A stretch of DNA of 52,722 nt from TH5896 sp049578985 (GTDB lineage: Archaea > Thermoproteota > Nitrososphaeria > Nitrososphaerales > Nitrososphaeraceae): NCBI GenBank assembly GCA_049578985.1, contig JBAUMZ010000134.1, positions 1 to 52,722 on the forward strand. Reading direction: 5' to 3'. The first letter of the stretch is position 1. Each line of letters starts with the position of its first letter. The notes beneath the pieces are model-generated. The model worked only from the letters and a program-made list of their open reading frames with translations, ran no database searches and had not been told where the DNA came from. Made by a program: the position numbers and the translations under genes. Positions 1-8,078 of this stretch are shown in pieces.

Positions 1-1069
1 AGATCAAGATAAGATTGCTGGTGTAACTCATGGATTTGTAGGTGCAGATCTTGAATACTTGTGTAAAGAAGCAGCTATGAAGTGTTTGAGAAGGCTTCTA
101 CCTGAACTGAATCTGGAGGATGAAAAACTTGCTCCAGAGGTGCTAAATAAACTAGTAGTTACTATGTCTGATTTTGAAAACGCTGTAAAGGAAGTTATGC
201 CATCTGCCATGAGGGAAGTATACCTGGAATCTCCAGATGTTCCATGGACTGCGATAGGGGGGTTAGATGACGTGAAGCGGGAATTACAAGAGGCTGTAGA
301 ATGGCCACTTCGCTATCCTGATCTCTATACGAAGCTGGGCCATACCATGCCTAAAGGATTACTGATGTATGGACCTTCAGGTACGGGGAAAACATTGTTA
401 GCGAAGGCCGTGGCCACAGAATCGGAAGCCAACTTTATTAGCGTTCGAGGTCCAGAATTGCTTAGCAAGTGGGTAGGAGAATCTGAAAGAGGTATACGTG
501 AAATATTTAGAAGAGCTAGACAAGCCTCTCCATGCGTGGTATTTTTTGATGAGATTGATTCAATTGTACCAACGCGGGGGATGGGTGGGGACAGCATGGT
601 CACTGAAAGAGTTGTGTCTCAATTACTAACCGAATTAGATGGTATACAAGCTTTATCGGGGGTCGTGGTTTTAGCGGCAACCAATAGATCAGACATGATA
701 GATCCGGCATTGTTGAGACCAGGACGATTTGATAAAATAGTATTCGTTCCCATGCCTGATAAACATGCCAGACTAAAGATACTTGAAATTCATTCGAAGG
801 AGAAACCAATAGGTCCAGATCTAGATTTAAGCAGGATCTCTGAACTTACAGACGGTTTCAGCGGAGCAGATACTGGCTCGGTAGCAAACACCGCTGTTTC
901 ATTAGTACTACATGAATACTTAGCTAGGTATCCTACTCCTGAAGAAGCTGCTAAACACGTGTCAGAGGCTCATGTGATGATGCGTCACTTTGAAGAGGCA
1001 GTGAAGAAAATCAAAGCTCAACGCGAGGGAAAACCGGGGGAAAGAGTTACGGTTCCGTATTATCGTTGA
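1..1069 (+). CDS. cdc48: CDC48/VAT-type AAA+ ATPase, C-terminal part (5' end outside window)
   Basis: This is the second ATPase domain of a CDC48/p97/VAT-type unfoldase, which extracts and unfolds proteins for degradation. The frame is open from the first bases of the window and reads THGFVGADLEYLCKEA, the end of the first ATPase domain in this family, so the true start lies upstream; the TTG at 59 is not the start. The second domain follows with the linker WTAIGGLDDVKRELQEAVEWP, Walker A GPSGTGKT (about 371-394), Walker B VVFFDEID (about 538-561), sensor region AATNRSDMIDPALLRPGRFD, and the lid with GFSGAD. The C-terminus is basic and ends in VPYYR, where related proteins often carry an aromatic tail. 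Nothing looks damaged. The family assignment is very secure; the exact paralogue cannot be named from half a protein. Confidence 0.95.
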   Translation, partial: DQDKIAGVTHGFVGADLEYLCKEAAMKCLRRLLPELNLEDEKLAPEVLNKLVVTMSDFENAVKEVMPSAMREVYLESPDVPWTAIGGLDDVKRELQEAVEWPLRYPDLYTKLGHTMPKGLLMYGPSGTGKTLLAKAVATESEANFISVRGPELLSKWVGESERGIREIFRRARQASPCVVFFDEIDSIVPTRGMGGDSMVTERVVSQLLTELDGIQALSGVVVLAATNRSDMIDPALLRPGRFDKIVFVPMPDKHARLKILEIHSKEKPIGPDLDLSRISELTDGFSGADTGSVANTAVSLVLHEYLARYPTPEEAAKHVSEAHVMMRHFEEAVKKIKAQREGKPGERVTVPYYR

Positions 1070-1370
1070 TATCGATACTCACTATGGTAAAGATCTCAAA
1101 ATCAACTTATTGAGTTCCAACGGGCGTCAGGCTACCGTTAATTATCTACTATTGCATTTTATTGTTGGCATGGCAGTGCGACTTGTAGGAATTTGTCTTT
1201 GAGCTACATGAAGCTGCATGCAGCAGGGGTCTACTTACAGCCTGTCACAATCAGTTGAAGAAAGTGTGTTCCTATTGTATACATTTTGTAAAAAGAGGGA
1301 TGCTCCATCCTAGACAATAAGGAGCAATGTTTTTAAGCTATATGATTTACCGTTAACTAACAAAAAAGAA
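1070..1370. other. Intergenic region with TATA-like element
   Basis: These 301 bases between the AAA ATPase and the PLP decarboxylase hold no gene that I can see. A TATA-like stretch, TTTTTAAGCTATATG (about 1329-1343), lies about 30-40 bases before the decarboxylase start and is probably its promoter. No RNA gene or strong hairpin was recognised. Confidence 0.5.
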
Positions 1371-2720
1371 TTGGTGGAAAATTCGCAACTTCAATTAACA
1401 AAAAAACTAAATCTAACAACACACCGCATCAATCATTTTGCAGAACCCGTCGATATTGAGCAGCTTGCTGTACGTTATGGCACTCCTCTGTACATTATCG
1501 ATGAAAGTACACTTCACAAAAAGGTGCAGGATCTTCGAAACGCCTACTCTAAATTCAATGGGCATGTGAAGCTTGCGTATTCTGTAAAGGCAAATTTCAC
1601 TCCCGCTGTTTTAATCTCTTTCATTAAAGACGGAATCACTTTCGACATTACTTCATTAGGAGAACTTCACTTCCTAAGAAGATGCAAGGCACCCCCTGAA
1701 AACATAATATATACTAGCGTTACCGAAGAGTTTCAAGAATACTATGAAGTGTTGCAAACGGGAATAAGAAAAGTTGTAGTAAGCTCCTTTAGCGGTATGA
1801 CTAATTTAGCCAAAGCAGCGCAGAAGCTCTCTGTCAAACCTCGGACAATGATTAGGGTTAATCCAGAGGTCGGTGTGAAAGCAGAGATACGCGCTTCATA
1901 TAAGAACGGAAAATTCGGCGTTCCTTTTAATGGTGGCACCATCGACAGTGCTACAAAAATGGTCAAGCATCTTATGGATAACGACTTGCTGCATTTTGAG
2001 GGATTCCATTTTCATCTCGGATCTCAAATCACAGATTTCTCTTGTTTTATCCACACTATTGATAAGATGCACAACTTTATGACAAAGATGAAGAAAGAAT
2101 TTCCGAAATTTACCGTAAATACATTAGACATAGGTGGGGGTACTCCAGTATATTATAACGAGTCCGTGCCAACTCCTTCGCAAATGGCAGGCAGTTACGT
2201 ACCGAGGCTCAACAGATTGATTGAATCACATGGAGCATTTGATCTTTTGATTGAAAGCGGGAGATATCTTGTTGCAGAATCATCCATGCTGATATCAAAG
2301 ATAGTAAACACAAAGGAGTATAACGAACAAAAAATAGTCATAGTTGATACAGGGTACCATCTTTTATTAGACGCGGCGCTTCTAAAACAAGAATACCCAC
2401 AAGAAACAGTATTCAATCTCGGCTCTAACAATGAACAAGACTCTAGTACAAATAGTAAAAGCATTCACTTAGCAGGTCGACTGTGCGATACTTATGATGT
2501 ATTTCCGCAATCTGAGGCTTCTGATCTTACTGGTGCAAGAATTGGTAGATATGTTTCATTTTACAATGTAGGTGCTTATTCTGTCGTCTTCAATATGCCT
2601 TTTCATTGCCAAACGAAACCTTCCATTATCATGAAGTCCATGAATGGCGAATACAAGCTAGTTAGAAGAGGAACGTCCTATGAACAATTGTTTATCGACG
2701 AGGGTGGAAGCTTAATTTAA
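1371..2720 (+). CDS. Fold-type III PLP-dependent decarboxylase (diaminopimelate/ornithine decarboxylase family)
   Basis: An alanine-racemase-type barrel enzyme of the group IV decarboxylases, which remove the carboxyl group of a basic amino acid. It shows LAYSVKANF with the PLP lysine at about residue 73, the barrel motif FHFHLGSQI, DIGGGTP, and ESGRYLVAE in place of the usual EPGR element. The C-terminal substrate motif is GRLCDTYDVF followed by GAYSVVFNMPFH. Typical LysA proteins have a CESGD motif and GAYG there, so the substrate is uncertain: diaminopimelate, ornithine/arginine or a polyamine precursor are all possible. Length (449 residues) fits the family. The start is TTG at 1371 or GTG at 1374. 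It stands alone, about 65 bases before acylphosphatase. Family assignment is firm, substrate is not. Confidence 0.85.
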   Translation: MVENSQLQLTKKLNLTTHRINHFAEPVDIEQLAVRYGTPLYIIDESTLHKKVQDLRNAYSKFNGHVKLAYSVKANFTPAVLISFIKDGITFDITSLGELHFLRRCKAPPENIIYTSVTEEFQEYYEVLQTGIRKVVVSSFSGMTNLAKAAQKLSVKPRTMIRVNPEVGVKAEIRASYKNGKFGVPFNGGTIDSATKMVKHLMDNDLLHFEGFHFHLGSQITDFSCFIHTIDKMHNFMTKMKKEFPKFTVNTLDIGGGTPVYYNESVPTPSQMAGSYVPRLNRLIESHGAFDLLIESGRYLVAESSMLISKIVNTKEYNEQKIVIVDTGYHLLLDAALLKQEYPQETVFNLGSNNEQDSSTNSKSIHLAGRLCDTYDVFPQSEASDLTGARIGRYVSFYNVGAYSVVFNMPFHCQTKPSIIMKSMNGEYKLVRRGTSYEQLFIDEGGSLI

Positions 2721-2787
2721 TGTGGTGTTATAACAACAGAGATGAAATATGCACTGGTGCACTTGTTAAGAATTATACATCAGAACC

Positions 2788-3096
2788 ATGAACGACTTGG
2801 GCCGGAACAAGGATAGCCAAAACAAGATCAGGGCACATATCATTGCTAAGGGTAAAGTGCAGGGAGTTTATTTCAGACAGAATGCTCAACGCATTTGTAA
2901 TGAATATAGAGTTACAGGTTGGGTACTCAACGTGGATGATGGTAGTGTTGAGGCGATACTCGAGGGTGACAAGAATTCTGTTGAAGATGCAATTGGTTGG
3001 TTTAAGGTGGGGCCCCCAAATGCGCATGTAGAAAAGATTGAACTGAGCTATGATAAATACTCAGGGGAATTTCAAGATTTCAGGATAAGCTACTAG
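2788..3096 (+). CDS. acyP: Acylphosphatase
   Basis: A small soluble enzyme that hydrolyses acyl phosphates such as carbamoyl phosphate and 1,3-bisphosphoglycerate. The family's two active-site motifs are present: GKVQGVYFRQN with the phosphate-binding arginine, and GWVLNVDDGSVE with the catalytic asparagine. At 102 residues it carries about ten extra N-terminal residues relative to the usual 90-residue domain, so a start closer to the core (IRAHIIAKG) is possible. It follows the PLP decarboxylase on the same strand. Assignment is firm; the physiological substrate is unknown. Confidence 0.93.
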   Translation: MNDLGRNKDSQNKIRAHIIAKGKVQGVYFRQNAQRICNEYRVTGWVLNVDDGSVEAILEGDKNSVEDAIGWFKVGPPNAHVEKIELSYDKYSGEFQDFRISY

Positions 3097-3227
3097 GCTC
3101 TCCTTTCATGATCTCTGATCTAAATTCCCCTTTCATCTCAGTAACAAGAAAGTTGATAGAGCCAAGAAATTAAAAGTTCAAGTATCAAATCAACTTAGTC
3201 AAATTACCTTCTCCCTCATTTTCGATT

Positions 3228-4010
3228 TTGAAATTGTTCAGTCAACTACATAATGTAATGCAAGAGGAATTGAAAGCTGCTTTAGCGGAGGAGAAATCCG
3301 TTGCGGTAGCCTTCTCTGGTGGACTTGATAGCTCAGTACTTGCAAAGATGTGTAGAGATTTGAATAGGTCAGTGATTTTATTGACGGTGGGATTTGCAGG
3401 TTCACACGATATGATCTTTTCCGAGTCTATTGCTTCCCAGCTACTGCTCCCTCATAAGAAACATAATATCCAACAGGATGAATTCTATGAAAACCTCAAT
3501 AGGGTAAAACGGACAATCAATTGTAGAATTGCATCACATTTGGAAAACTGTACTGCCTATTTATTTGTAGCTCGTTTGGCTAAAGAAAATGGGTTCGATA
3601 TGGTACTAACTGCGAATGGGATAGACGAACTTTTCTGTGGCTACAATCAGTATCGATTTGTGTATAAATATGGTAAATCTGGCATTATGAAACTTATGCA
3701 CGAAAAGATTCTAAATGAATTGTTACTAATGGAGGAAATTACAAAAGTAACCTCTGACTACGGAGTAACTATCAAAAAACCATTTCTATCAGAGAGGTTC
3801 ATCGGATTTGCCAACACAATTCCAATCGACGAGAAAATAAAGAGCGAAGATGATCTGCTTAGGAAACATGTCATCCGTAGGCTTGCATTAGATATGGGTG
3901 TACCAGAGGAAGCTGCTATGAAATCCAAAAAGGCATTGCAGTACGGTTCTTTGATCCACAAATATTTTACTAAGCGGAATCATCACAATAGAATGTCTTT
4001 AAGCTTTTGA
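3228..4010 (+). CDS. Asparagine synthase-like PP-loop ATPase (synthetase domain only)
   Basis: A 260-residue protein with the ATP-pyrophosphatase motif AVAFSGGLDSSVLAK near residues 26-40 and the second asparagine-synthase motif TANGIDELFCGYNQY (around residue 130). These are the hallmarks of the AsnB C-terminal domain, which adenylates a carboxylate for amidation. The N-terminal glutaminase domain of true AsnB is absent, so it must use ammonia or another nitrogen donor, or act on a different substrate. The start is TTG at 3228; an ATG at 3252 would give a slightly shorter protein. It is convergent with purB. The PP-loop family is sure; the substrate is not known, and its neighbours do not reveal it. 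Confidence 0.85.
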   Translation: MKLFSQLHNVMQEELKAALAEEKSVAVAFSGGLDSSVLAKMCRDLNRSVILLTVGFAGSHDMIFSESIASQLLLPHKKHNIQQDEFYENLNRVKRTINCRIASHLENCTAYLFVARLAKENGFDMVLTANGIDELFCGYNQYRFVYKYGKSGIMKLMHEKILNELLLMEEITKVTSDYGVTIKKPFLSERFIGFANTIPIDEKIKSEDDLLRKHVIRRLALDMGVPEEAAMKSKKALQYGSLIHKYFTKRNHHNRMSLSF

Positions 4011-4027
4011 CCCCTAGATGCAGGGTC
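4009..4027. terminator. Weak hairpin between convergent genes
   Basis: A short inverted repeat, GACCC (4009-4013) and GGGTC (4023-4027), is followed on the plus strand by TTATTTT. It lies exactly between the convergent ends of the PP-loop gene and purB, so it may help end transcription. With only five paired bases the support is weak. Confidence 0.3.
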
Positions 4028-4032
4028 TTATT

Positions 4033-5403
4033 TTAAGATCGCTGAGCATATTTGAGCTGTGCGTCATGAACCATTTTTGCAATGTTTTGAATTATAGTTG
4101 TCGATGCTGAAAGATGTTTGCTTGGCTCAAAAATGTCGATCAATTCTTCTGACGTCAAACGTTTTCCCAATCTTGAATCATTTCGAATAGCGTCGAGAAA
4201 TGACTGTTTATTTTCGATTGCTGAGAAAGCAACTCTCTGGATCTCTCGATATGCGTCAAATCGAGGAATACCTTTCTTTATGAGCAGGTCCAACACGAAT
4301 TCCGCGTGGATTTGGCCATTTGTCATTTTCAAATTCGAAATAATTCTTTCATTGTGAATCTCCAAATTGGTGATGACATTTGTCATCAAATTTAACATTT
4401 CATCCAATAGAATAACTGTCATAGGAATGGTAAATCTTTCGTTGGCTGAGTTTGATAAATCGCGTTCATGCCAAAGAGAAACGTTTTCCATCGCAACACC
4501 TACCATCGCTCGCAATAGTCTGGATAAAGACGAAATCCTCTCGCTTTTTATGGGATTGCGTTTAACTGGAACCGCGCTACTTCCCATCTGACCTCGTTTG
4601 AAGTGTTCAGAAACTTCCCCAATTTCTGTTCTCTGCAAATTTCTGATTTCAACCGCCATCCTGTCCAAGGTTGCTCCTACAAGAGCAAGAAAAAACAGAG
4701 CCTCTGCATATCGTTCTCGAGGGACTACTTGAGTTGCAGCGTCGACTGGAAATAGATCCAATCTGTGAGCGACTAGTCTCTGCACATCTAATGCACGTTT
4801 GTCCATCACAGATCCTGTCCCAACTACTCCCAGTGTCTTGCAAACCAGAAAGCGCTTTTTCCCCTCGTCAATTCTTTCCAAGTGTAGGACAATTTCTGAT
4901 GCCCAGACAGCGAACTTAAGACCGAAGGCAATTACACTGGCATGCTGACCATGAGTCCTACCAACTGCTGGTAAATCTTTGAATTGTAAAGCACGCTCCG
5001 ATAGGACCCTTGCTAACTTAAGTAATTTGTTTTCAATAATCTTTAACGAGTCTTTTAATTGCAAAGATGTACTTGTATCTACTATATCGCTACTCGTTAA
5101 GCCATAGTGTACCCATGGTTTAGCTGTCTCTGGACATTCTTCTGCAACTGATTCTACGAATGCAGCGGTATCATGTTCACTAATTGACTCCAACTCCTTT
5201 ATCCGTTTCAAGCTTATTCTATTAGAATTTGCGACATCTGCAATTTCCTTCGAAGCGTTTTCTGGGATCAATCCTAATTCGCCTTGGGTCTTAGCAACTT
5301 CAGCTTCAAATTTCAACTGGTAGTCTAGTTTGCGATTGTCATCAAATATTTCTCGAATCTCTTTGCTTCCATAACGACCACTATCTAAGGGTAAGATAGG
5401 CAT
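4033..5403 (-). CDS. purB: Adenylosuccinate lyase
   Basis: Enzyme of purine synthesis that releases fumarate from SAICAR and from adenylosuccinate. Read from the ATG at 5403 the protein starts MPILPLDSGRYGSKEIREIF, the family's usual N-terminus, and is 456 residues long. The frame is open upstream to 5496, but that part does not look like PurB. Visible motifs are YGLTSSDIVDT, GRTHGQHA, and the fumarase/aspartase signature GSSAVPVKRNP in the flexible loop that carries the catalytic serine; many relatives have SSAMPYKRNP, so VPVK is a small variation. The C-terminus is the helical third domain. It is convergent with the PP-loop gene, and a decayed glutamine synthetase lies beyond its start. Assignment is firm. 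Confidence 0.95.
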   Translation of the reverse strand: MPILPLDSGRYGSKEIREIFDDNRKLDYQLKFEAEVAKTQGELGLIPENASKEIADVANSNRISLKRIKELESISEHDTAAFVESVAEECPETAKPWVHYGLTSSDIVDTSTSLQLKDSLKIIENKLLKLARVLSERALQFKDLPAVGRTHGQHASVIAFGLKFAVWASEIVLHLERIDEGKKRFLVCKTLGVVGTGSVMDKRALDVQRLVAHRLDLFPVDAATQVVPRERYAEALFFLALVGATLDRMAVEIRNLQRTEIGEVSEHFKRGQMGSSAVPVKRNPIKSERISSLSRLLRAMVGVAMENVSLWHERDLSNSANERFTIPMTVILLDEMLNLMTNVITNLEIHNERIISNLKMTNGQIHAEFVLDLLIKKGIPRFDAYREIQRVAFSAIENKQSFLDAIRNDSRLGKRLTSEELIDIFEPSKHLSASTTIIQNIAKMVHDAQLKYAQRS

Positions 5404-5661
5404 CAGTGATTGAAATTGATCTGAAAGAATAAAATTGTATCTTTCAGAATGAAACAGTATCATTTGCTCAGCTTGAAAATGTAGGTGACTAATCATGCTT
5501 TTAGTCGTTATATGGCTTATGGATCAGACCATTCTTTGAAAGCTTAATTATGAGACATGTGTCCGACCGCAGGGTAGGACATTGTCTTACAAAGTTACTG
5601 ACGGTAAAATAGAACCCCCTTTGTTGGAAATAGGTGTTTGATGCAAATGATCATAGTTGTG

Positions 5662-6006
5662 TCATACCGTCGTTTGGTTCCAGGTATGAACCCCACGTAT
5701 ACATATCATGGAGTACTGGAAACAGATAGGATCCCTGCCTAGTACAGGGGTGAAAGGTGCTCGGCCCAAAACCGAATTGAATTTAGAGCACTGGATCCTT
5801 CTTGTAATCCATACCTTGCTTTTTCGGCAATAATGGCCGATGGACTTGATGGTGTCAACAAGCGTAGGTCCACGGGAGACCCAACATATGAGGATATTTT
5901 TAAAATTATCCCTAGAAGAACTGAGCTTAGCGTAAGACAACTGCCAACTAGTTTACGTGATGCTTGCGATGTATGCCGACGTATGATGATGATATTGTTC
6001 CTATAG
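5662..6006 (+). pseudogene. glnA: Glutamine synthetase remnant (C-terminal third)
   Basis: The plus strand encodes the C-terminal part of a glutamine synthetase only if frames are joined. It begins SYRRLVPG (from 5662), shifts frame to YEPHVYISWSTGNR, and shifts back to RIEFRALDPSCNPYLAFS and MADGLDGVNKR (from 5773). It continues through GDPTYEDIF to ELSVRQLPTSLRDACD. These match in order the GS elements KRLVPGYEAPVYISW, RIEFR.PDPSCNPYLAF, AGLDGI and LP.SL.EAL. There is an in-frame TAG at 5740, at least two frameshifts, and a new stop at 6004 that removes the last helices. The first two thirds of the gene are missing; purB begins only 258 bases away. This is a decayed extra copy, since an ammonia oxidiser needs a working GS elsewhere. 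Confidence 0.85.
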
Positions 6007-6348
6007 ACAGAAAGAAGGCTCCCGTTAGAAAATGTGGAATCTTAATCTAACATATTGATTGAATTAAATTATTTTTGATTATCCAAGAATTAGATTTTTG
6101 GAAAAGTTTCTATGGATGCCCAGTCCGATCCTAAGAATAAGAACATCTTAGTAAGTAGGATTTGGATGGCTAGAAAACGATCAAATGACATGTAAACGAG
6201 TCCTCAATTGAGTTCTACACAAATTAGTTGGGATATAGCTGAAGTCGCACATTGAGAAGAACCCAAAAAATGGATTCTCACCGAATTCTGAATAGAAAAA
6301 AACCAATTAAATGACCTAAATTAATTTTATAAAAGTAGTCTTATGCAA
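6007..6348. other. AT-rich intergenic region
   Basis: These 342 bases between the glutamine synthetase remnant and the 3' end of ilvA hold no recognisable reading frame, RNA or repeat. The composition is very AT-rich toward 6300-6340. It may contain more, unrecognisable, remains of the decayed glutamine synthetase locus. Confidence 0.4.
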
Positions 6349-7587
6349 TTATCTAAGTACTTTGAACTTTATCCGTTTGCTCTTAAGCAAGTCTATGAGA
6401 CGTCCTTCATGAGAGATATCTTCAACCTCTAGACTTAAATATACACCTGCTGTTCCTGCAGATATGTTAGAACTTAGTCGATCGTGTTCAACTTCGACAA
6501 TGTTCACACTCAAGTCCGCAATGCAGTCAACCACATTTTTCAATGCCCCTGGTTTGTCGGGCAATTGAATAAATATTTTGAGCATTCTGCCCATATACAT
6601 TAGACCCTTCGCTACTACCTGTCCCAGTAGATACATGTCGACATTTCCGCCAGATAAAAGAGCAATTACCCTCTCATTTTTTTTAGCGTAACCGTTGGAC
6701 ACAAGGTATGCTAGACTAGCTGCTCCAGCAGGTTCAACTACTAGCTTCGCCCGTTCCATAAGCAGAAACATGGTCTTGACAATAGAGGTATCATCTACTA
6801 ACACTATATCATCAATTAATTCACTAATTATCTCGTATGTCAACTCTCCCGGTGATTTCACTGAGATGCCATCCGCTATTGTATAGCCTGAGTTAATGGT
6901 CTGCAGTTTCCCATTGGCAATAGATTCTTTCATTGAAGGAAATGCTTCCGATTCAACTCCAATGATCTTAACGTCGGGCCTCTTTGCCTTTACTGCGATA
7001 GCTACTCCGGCTGCCAATCCACCGCCGCCAATGGGCAAGTAGATCCTATCAAAATCATTCAAATCCTCAAGTAGCTCCAGGCCGATTGTTCCTTGTCCGC
7101 ATACTACCTGGGTATCGTTAAATGCGTGAACGATTGCAAGCCTTTCCTCCTTTGCGATACGAACAGTTTCATCCCACGACTCATCATAATTCTCACCAGA
7201 AAGGATCACCCTTGCTCCATACGACCTAGTTGCGGCGACTTTTGCAGGAGAGGCATTCCTCGGCATTACTATAGTACAATGAATATTTTCTTTACAGGAA
7301 GCGTAGGCTAGGCCTTGAGCATGATTACCTGCTGAAGCTGCAATTACGCCATTAGATCGCTCCTTGTCAGATAGAGAATTCAGCTTTGTAAAAGCACCTC
7401 GAACCTTAAACGATCCTGTCTTTTGCAAACACTCCAGCTTCAGGAATATGTCTGTGCCTACCATCCTTGAAAAAATTTCAGATTTATGCAGTGGAGTTTT
7501 TCTTATACTCATGTCTAGCGAACTTCTAGCAGTGGATATATCCTCTATTGTGGGATGCCTACTGGCAGGGATATTTACGTCATTCAT
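6349..7587 (-). CDS. ilvA: Threonine dehydratase (threonine ammonia-lyase) with C-terminal ACT domain
   Basis: A fold-type II PLP enzyme that converts threonine to 2-oxobutanoate, the first step toward isoleucine. The PLP lysine lies in KTGSFKVRGAF (about residue 61), followed by the ASAGNHAQG motif that grips the substrate carboxylate and the phosphate-binding glycine loop IGGGGLAAGV. After about residue 325 a single ACT domain follows (IFIQLPDKPGALKNVVD), the usual place for amino-acid feedback binding. At 412 residues with one ACT-like domain it resembles the short IlvA/TdcB form rather than the long bacterial IlvA with two regulatory repeats. It is transcribed away from fusA. Assignment is firm; biosynthetic versus catabolic use is inferred from the ACT domain. 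Confidence 0.94.
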   Translation of the reverse strand: MNDVNIPASRHPTIEDISTARSSLDMSIRKTPLHKSEIFSRMVGTDIFLKLECLQKTGSFKVRGAFTKLNSLSDKERSNGVIAASAGNHAQGLAYASCKENIHCTIVMPRNASPAKVAATRSYGARVILSGENYDESWDETVRIAKEERLAIVHAFNDTQVVCGQGTIGLELLEDLNDFDRIYLPIGGGGLAAGVAIAVKAKRPDVKIIGVESEAFPSMKESIANGKLQTINSGYTIADGISVKSPGELTYEIISELIDDIVLVDDTSIVKTMFLLMERAKLVVEPAGAASLAYLVSNGYAKKNERVIALLSGGNVDMYLLGQVVAKGLMYMGRMLKIFIQLPDKPGALKNVVDCIADLSVNIVEVEHDRLSSNISAGTAGVYLSLEVEDISHEGRLIDLLKSKRIKFKVLR

Positions 7588-8078
7588 TCAGAATATGTTT
7601 ATTGTTGCCCCCTCCCCCTTACTTATAATTTTGTGTTCGTAGGTCAACGTGAAGCCAATAAATACTCAGTGTTACTAATTTTCGGAAAGTCTGAATTCTC
7701 GTTTAGGTTTACCTTACTGTGCTACCAAAAATGTACTGTGTCATATTGCTCCTTTTTATGTTTGCAAAATTTGTATGAATATAGTTGCAGCATGTACTCA
7801 GAACATGGGCAAGGGAATATTGACTGTTCCAATAATGATGTGCGCTATCTGGTGACATTTGGGAAATCTTTGGTTGTAAAGGATCACGAGTGGTTCTCAA
7901 TGAAACATTGCAGAGTGTCATCAATTACATTACTAATAGGTACTGGTTTGACATGGACTCACATTAGTGGTGACCTGATTTCTCGCTACAGAACATGCTT
8001 TTTGAATCTATAGAATCCTATGTACTTAGGACAAAGGAACGTTTAATAGACCTCCAGCAAATTTTTCTGACTGAATAG
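7588..8078. other. Divergent intergenic region upstream of fusA and ilvA
   Basis: About 490 bases separate the divergent starts of ilvA and fusA and must hold both promoters. Frames open on both strands here give unconvincing, Cys/Tyr/Ser-rich translations and are judged spurious. No RNA gene was recognised. Confidence 0.4.

Noticed and set aside
5662..5940. Minus-strand 92-codon frame
   Set aside because: It is antisense to the glutamine synthetase remnant and shows no protein-like features.
7555..8013. Plus-strand 152-codon frame starting inside the 5' end of ilvA
   Set aside because: Cys/Tyr/Ser-rich composition, antisense to ilvA at its start, and no conserved motif.
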